Of a DNA stretch of 17,358 bases, positions 14,457 to 17,358 are shown piece by piece. How positions within the stretch are numbered: the first letter of the stretch is position 1; the number at the start of each line of letters is the position of its first letter. Position numbers and translations under genes: made by a program. This DNA is from Syntrophaceae bacterium UBA2208 (GTDB lineage Bacteria > Desulfobacterota > BSN033 > UBA1163). The notes under the pieces are model-generated. The model worked only from the letters and a program-made list of their open reading frames with translations. It made no database searches and was not told where the DNA came from. The stretch covers positions 1 through 17,358 of the forward strand of contig DCUS01000217.1 in NCBI GenBank assembly GCA_002327885.1. Direction: 5' to 3'.

Positions 14457-15257
14457 TGACTGCCGCTTGATGAGCAGCCTTGCCATCTGGGCGGCGTTTT
14501 TAGCTGCAGAGCCTGCATGGCAGTTATTAAAAAAGACCAGCGTCTTTACCGTCTTTTTAGAGATATCCTTGATGTCCGGAATGAATTCCTTCAGTTCCTC
14601 CTCACGATAAAGATAATCATACCTCACGGAAGTCGGGACATTGAACCAGTTTGAATTTCTGCCATGAAATCGGAAATAACCAATCTCCGAAGTTGCCCTT
14701 GGCTGGTAGGGCATCAATTGGGAAAGTTTGGGTTCATCCACGACGCAAAATCCGATCTCATTCTTCTCTAAAAACTGAAAGGTCTGTTCCTTCAGCCAGG
14801 CCTTGTTCCGAAACTCCATGACCAGCGGAATATCCGTCATCTCCTCTTTGAACCTTCCAAGATAATCCAAGTTTTCTCGATTGGGAAAAAACCCGTAAGG
14901 AAACTGCGCCAGGACACAGGCCAGCTTCCTATCCTCAAGCAAGGGGATAAGGCTCCCCTTAAATTTTTTAAAGATCTCCTGAGGATCGAGCCTCGTCACG
15001 GTCTTTTTATCCCAAATTTCATGGGTCATTCCTTTAAAAGATTTTACCACAAATTCAAAACCATCGGATGTCTTTTGGGACATTGCCGCCAGGCTCTTCT
15101 GAGAGGGGAGAGTATAATAGGTGAAATTGACCTCCAGGACATTAAATCCTAATTCTTTTTCATAGAAGGTCAACATATCCTTTTCCCGAATACTTAGGGG
15201 ATAAACGGTTCCCTTCCAATCCGCAAAAGAAAAACCACTTGTGCCAATCTTGATCAT
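14454..15257 (-). CDS. DUF72 family protein (YecE-like)
   Basis: A 267-residue protein beginning IKIGTSGFSFADWKG, the hallmark N-terminus of DUF72. Further family blocks are EVNFTYYTLP (about 42-51), FVVKSFKGMTHE (about 69-80), LAQFPYGF (about 117-124), PLVMEFRNKAW (about 144-154) and the ending VFFNNCHAGSAAKNA. The fold is a TIM-barrel type; the biochemical role is not firmly established, so none is assigned. ATG at 15257 has AGGA 5-6 bp upstream. It has its own promoter candidate and sits between alaX and hisI, all on the minus strand, without tight coupling to either. Its stop lies inside a 7-bp word array. Confidence 0.9.
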   Translation of the reverse strand: MIKIGTSGFSFADWKGTVYPLSIREKDMLTFYEKELGFNVLEVNFTYYTLPSQKSLAAMSQKTSDGFEFVVKSFKGMTHEIWDKKTVTRLDPQEIFKKFKGSLIPLLEDRKLACVLAQFPYGFFPNRENLDYLGRFKEEMTDIPLVMEFRNKAWLKEQTFQFLEKNEIGFCVVDEPKLSQLMPYQPRATSEIGYFRFHGRNSNWFNVPTSVRYDYLYREEELKEFIPDIKDISKKTVKTLVFFNNCHAGSAAKNAAQMARLLIKRQS

Positions 15258-15284
15258 CTCTTTCCTGATGGATAGTGTGAATCG

Positions 15285-15296
15285 GGCTCCGGAGCC
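15285..15296. repeat. 12-bp perfect palindrome in the DUF72 leader
   Basis: GGCTCCGGAGCC is a perfect dyad about 28 bp before the DUF72 start and just downstream of its predicted transcription start. It may be an operator or a small leader hairpin; chance cannot be excluded. Confidence 0.3.
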
Positions 15297-15306
15297 GGAT
15301 GTCTTA

Positions 15307-15336
15307 AAAATAGAATGAAGGGGAGGAGGTTGTCAA
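15307..15336 (-). promoter_or_regulatory. Sigma70-type promoter candidate for the DUF72 gene
   Basis: On the minus strand a perfect TTGACA (15336-15331) is followed after 18 bp by TATTTT (15312-15307). Transcription would start near 15300, leaving a leader of roughly 43 nt that contains the 12-bp palindrome. Confidence 0.5.
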
Positions 15337-15394
15337 CCCTGATGTGGAACCCAAATTCCGATTTCCGTCCGGATCCAGTGAGGCTTTCCAGTCC

Positions 15395-16045
15395 TTAAAT
15401 TGAATTTTCCGTTAAAGTAATTTCAATTCTTTCTTTCCCTTTCCCTGGATTTTTACGCTTTAACTCGATCTCTCCAATTTCGCCGGTTCTCCTCAAATGC
15501 GTCCCTCCGCAGGGAACCCGCGCAAATCCCTTAATCTCCCAATATCTTTCCTCTGTGTCTTCGTTACTGAAAGCACTCATGATTTCTCGGTCCGCTTCAA
15601 TCATTTCAAGAACTTTTTTTTGAATCACAGGCAACACCTTTGAAATATTTTCACTCCATTCAAAGTCTATTCGTGCTTTATCTCGGGCGATATGGGCCCC
15701 AATTTTTTTAATGGAACCCAAATTCTGATAGACCCATTCCAATACGATTTCGGCGGCAAAATGTAATCGCATCAGCCGATGTCTTCTTTTCCAGTCGATC
15801 TTCATCCTGACCTGATCCCCGGGCCTAAATCCATGACCCTTTTCTAAGGTGTAGACAATCTCTTTCCCCTCCTTTCGAGCCTGGAGAACACGATGATTTC
15901 CGATTGTTCCATCATCACTTTCTTGCCCACCGGAGAAGGCAAAGAAGATGGTTTGTTCAACCGTAATATCATTGTCCCTGACCCTGGTAATTTGTGTTTC
16001 GAGTTCAGTTAAGTAAGGGTCCTTCCAAAAAATTTTAATGGTCAT
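15395..16045 (-). CDS. Alanyl-tRNA editing protein, AlaX type
   Basis: A trans-editing hydrolase expected to remove wrongly attached serine or glycine from tRNA-Ala, related to the AlaRS editing domain. In the 216 residues, SGGQESDDGTIG (38-49) matches the glycine-rich loop. The first zinc motif is H95-F-A-A-E99, where most AlaX and AlaRS proteins have HxxxH, and the second is CGGTH with C179 and H183. The glutamate could still bind metal; an RLHFAAE-type branch is, as far as I recall, known among stand-alone editing proteins. RKNPGKGKERIEI near the C-terminus fits the family. ATG at 16045 has AAGGAGG 6 bp upstream, but that site lies in a small hairpin. Its target amino acid is uncertain. 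Confidence 0.88.
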   Translation of the reverse strand: MTIKIFWKDPYLTELETQITRVRDNDITVEQTIFFAFSGGQESDDGTIGNHRVLQARKEGKEIVYTLEKGHGFRPGDQVRMKIDWKRRHRLMRLHFAAEIVLEWVYQNLGSIKKIGAHIARDKARIDFEWSENISKVLPVIQKKVLEMIEADREIMSAFSNEDTEERYWEIKGFARVPCGGTHLRRTGEIGEIELKRKNPGKGKERIEITLTENSI

Positions 16046-16051
16046 CGAAGC

Positions 16052-16067
16052 CCTCCTTAAATGGAGG
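16052..16067 (-). promoter_or_regulatory. Hairpin covering the alaX ribosome binding site
   Basis: On the minus strand CCTCC (16067-16063), a 6-nt A/T loop and GGAGG (16056-16052) form a 5-bp stem. GGAGG is the Shine-Dalgarno core of the alaX gene, so the site is paired in this fold. A short stem like this could lower or temperature-modulate translation; that is inference. Confidence 0.4.
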
Positions 16068-16107
16068 CGATCCTCTCCCCCATTCTAAAAAGCAATGAGC
16101 CAGAGTC

Positions 16108-16136
16108 ATTATAGACGAGGTCATATGAATTTTCCA
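16108..16136 (-). promoter_or_regulatory. Sigma70-type promoter candidate for alaX
   Basis: On the minus strand TGGAAA (16136-16131, 4 of 6 matches) is followed after 17 bp by a perfect TATAAT (16113-16108). The start would be near 16101, giving a leader of about 56 nt that includes the ribosome-site hairpin. Confidence 0.5.
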
Positions 16137-16145
16137 TAATTTCTC

Positions 16146-16174
16146 TTGAGTCCGTTAAAAGTTTGGCCTATATT
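16146..16174 (+). promoter_or_regulatory. Sigma70-type promoter candidate for the GH13 gene, predicted leaderless
   Basis: TTGAGT (16146-16151), a 17-bp spacer, then TATATT (16169-16174). A start 7-8 bp on falls at 16181-16182, next to or on the ATG. GAGGG lies between the -10 box and the ATG but only 2 bp from the ATG, too close to act as a normal ribosome site. It lies back to back with the alaX promoter. Confidence 0.45.
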
Positions 16175-16181
16175 TGAGGGT

Positions 16182-17358
16182 ATGGAAAACAGAAAAAATA
16201 CGGTGACCATGGAATTTCACATCTCCCGGAAAGCACGGGACCTCTACCAATTTGATGCCTCCTTATATTCTCTCAGTGGAAATGTCATTTTCCCGAACTT
16301 TCATGCAAGCAGACTATTTGCCCAGAGAATGAATGAAAAAAGGGATTTGGTCAACTTTCCCGAACAAACCGTCAAAGCGGGGCAAATTAATGCGATGGGG
16401 TTCATTGACGAAATCCTCCATTACATCGTCGGGCTATACCGCAATGAAAAAAATCCAAAAGTGATGCTGCAGGCCCTGGATTGGCTCAATGAAAAAATCG
16501 GCAGATCCAAAGTGGATGAAGCCCTTCAGAAATTTGCGGATGAATTTCCACCGATAGCTGTCTTTCGCCGCGAAGTGGATCTTATCCCCTACCTGGAAGG
16601 AGAAACAGCGGGGATCCCTCACCGCCTGATGGTATTGGAAGAGATGCTGATGCTCTGGCTTGCCAACTTGAACCCCGCTTTCTCCCAATTCATCGAACTT
16701 TTCAATGATTCTGAATTGGGAAGGGACACGGTTTACTTAAAAATCATTGAAGCGTTCCATTCATTCTTTGACAAACAACCCCTGTTTGGTCCGGATCATC
16801 AAAATCTGGTGGACATGCTGCGAAGTCCTGCCCTGGCTGTCCCGCGCTCGCTCTCCGGACAACTGGAATACATCCGAGAAAAATGGGGGTACTTACTGGG
16901 GTCCTATCTCCTGGAACTTCTCAGCAGTCTGGACCTCATGAAAGAGGAAGAAATTGCGGAATTACGGAGAACGGCATTTTGGGGTCGTGCTCCTGCGGAG
17001 GTCTATGAATATCTCGGGGGGGAAGAAGAACCGGAGCGCTTCAGTTTCGATCTGGAGTGGATGCCCAGGTTGGTTCTCATGGCTAAAAATGTCTACGTAT
17101 GGCTTCATCAACTTTCCAGGAAATATCGGCGTTCCATCTACCGCCTCGACCAGATTCCTGATGAGGAATTGACCCTCTTAGCCGGCTGGGGTTTCACCGG
17201 GTTGTGGCTTATCGGAGTGTGGGAGAGAAGCCTTGCCTCGAAAAGAATCAAAGAACTCCTGGGTGACCCCGATGCCGTGGCTTCGGCTTATTCCCTGTTC
17301 GATTACCAGATCGCAAGCGATCTCGGGGGAGAAGAAGCTTTTCGGAACTTAAAAGAGA
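16182..17358 (+). CDS. GH13 (alpha-amylase family) glycosidase, N-terminal part only
   Basis: The open frame runs from ATG at 16182 to the window end, giving 392 residues with no stop. Residues from about 293 (WMPRLVLMAKNVYVWL) to the end, including PDEELTLLAGWGFTG (326 onward), LIGVWERS and ASAYSLFDYQI, match from memory the start of the catalytic barrel of a large GH13 alpha-amylase group of about 1100-1200 residues found in several environmental phyla. The first 290 residues are a helix-rich extension, rich in Leu, Glu and aromatics, with no motif I recognise and no signal peptide, so a cytoplasmic glycogen- or maltodextrin-active enzyme is likely. The catalytic Asp/Glu residues lie beyond the window. 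An in-frame ATG at 16209 is an alternative start. The substrate is inference. Confidence 0.75.
   Translation, partial: MENRKNTVTMEFHISRKARDLYQFDASLYSLSGNVIFPNFHASRLFAQRMNEKRDLVNFPEQTVKAGQINAMGFIDEILHYIVGLYRNEKNPKVMLQALDWLNEKIGRSKVDEALQKFADEFPPIAVFRREVDLIPYLEGETAGIPHRLMVLEEMLMLWLANLNPAFSQFIELFNDSELGRDTVYLKIIEAFHSFFDKQPLFGPDHQNLVDMLRSPALAVPRSLSGQLEYIREKWGYLLGSYLLELLSSLDLMKEEEIAELRRTAFWGRAPAEVYEYLGGEEEPERFSFDLEWMPRLVLMAKNVYVWLHQLSRKYRRSIYRLDQIPDEELTLLAGWGFTGLWLIGVWERSLASKRIKELLGDPDAVASAYSLFDYQIASDLGGEEAFRNLKE

Overview
The window carries genes for a diderm (Gram-negative) bacterium with lipopolysaccharide (LPS): lpxH, lptD, gmhB and a lipid A-type acyltransferase are all present. The base composition looks moderate, a little under 50% G+C by eye. 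The gene set and the degenerate short-word repeats between genes recall environmental lineages such as Desulfobacterota or Nitrospirota, but this assignment is inference and cannot be settled from one window. Coding density is high and no stretch over about 150 bp lacks a gene.

Layout. (1) Positions 11612 down to 1, minus strand: a long co-directional run reading accD, folC, lptD, rfbA, rfbC, rfbB, rfbD, ugd, lpxH, gmhB, a Trm112/YcaR-type zinc protein, and a lipid A acyltransferase cut by the window edge. Several junctions overlap or nearly touch: folC/lptD and gmhB/Trm112 by ATGA, ugd/lpxH by 3 bp. A good promoter candidate lies before accD. The run joins fatty acid precursor supply (AccD), LPS insertion (LptD), dTDP-rhamnose synthesis (RfbABCD), UDP-glucuronate (Ugd), heptose (GmhB) and lipid A assembly (LpxH, acyltransferase). 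(2) Positions 11741-13024, plus strand: a divergent RlmD/TrmA-type 23S rRNA m5U methyltransferase. (3) Positions 13101-14350, minus strand: hisI-hisG, overlapping by GTGA and convergent with rlmD. (4) Positions 14454-16045, minus strand: a DUF72 protein and an AlaX-type alanyl-tRNA editing protein, each with its own promoter candidate. (5) Positions 16182 to the end, plus strand: the first 392 residues of a large GH13 (alpha-amylase family) protein.

Beyond the genes, the clearest unexplained signal is in the spacers. At least five intergenic gaps (622-699, 4670-4712, 5751-5834, 13019-13088, 14360-14456) are built from degenerate words of 6, 7 or 8 bp. Each gap has its own word. In three of them the words sit as inverted arms around a centre, and two of those centres share AAAAAGATTT. 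A second signal is that both plus-strand genes have a -10 box placed so that transcription would begin at or next to their ATG, which predicts leaderless mRNAs. I found no CRISPR array, transposase, tRNA or rRNA, and no convincing new multi-gene system.
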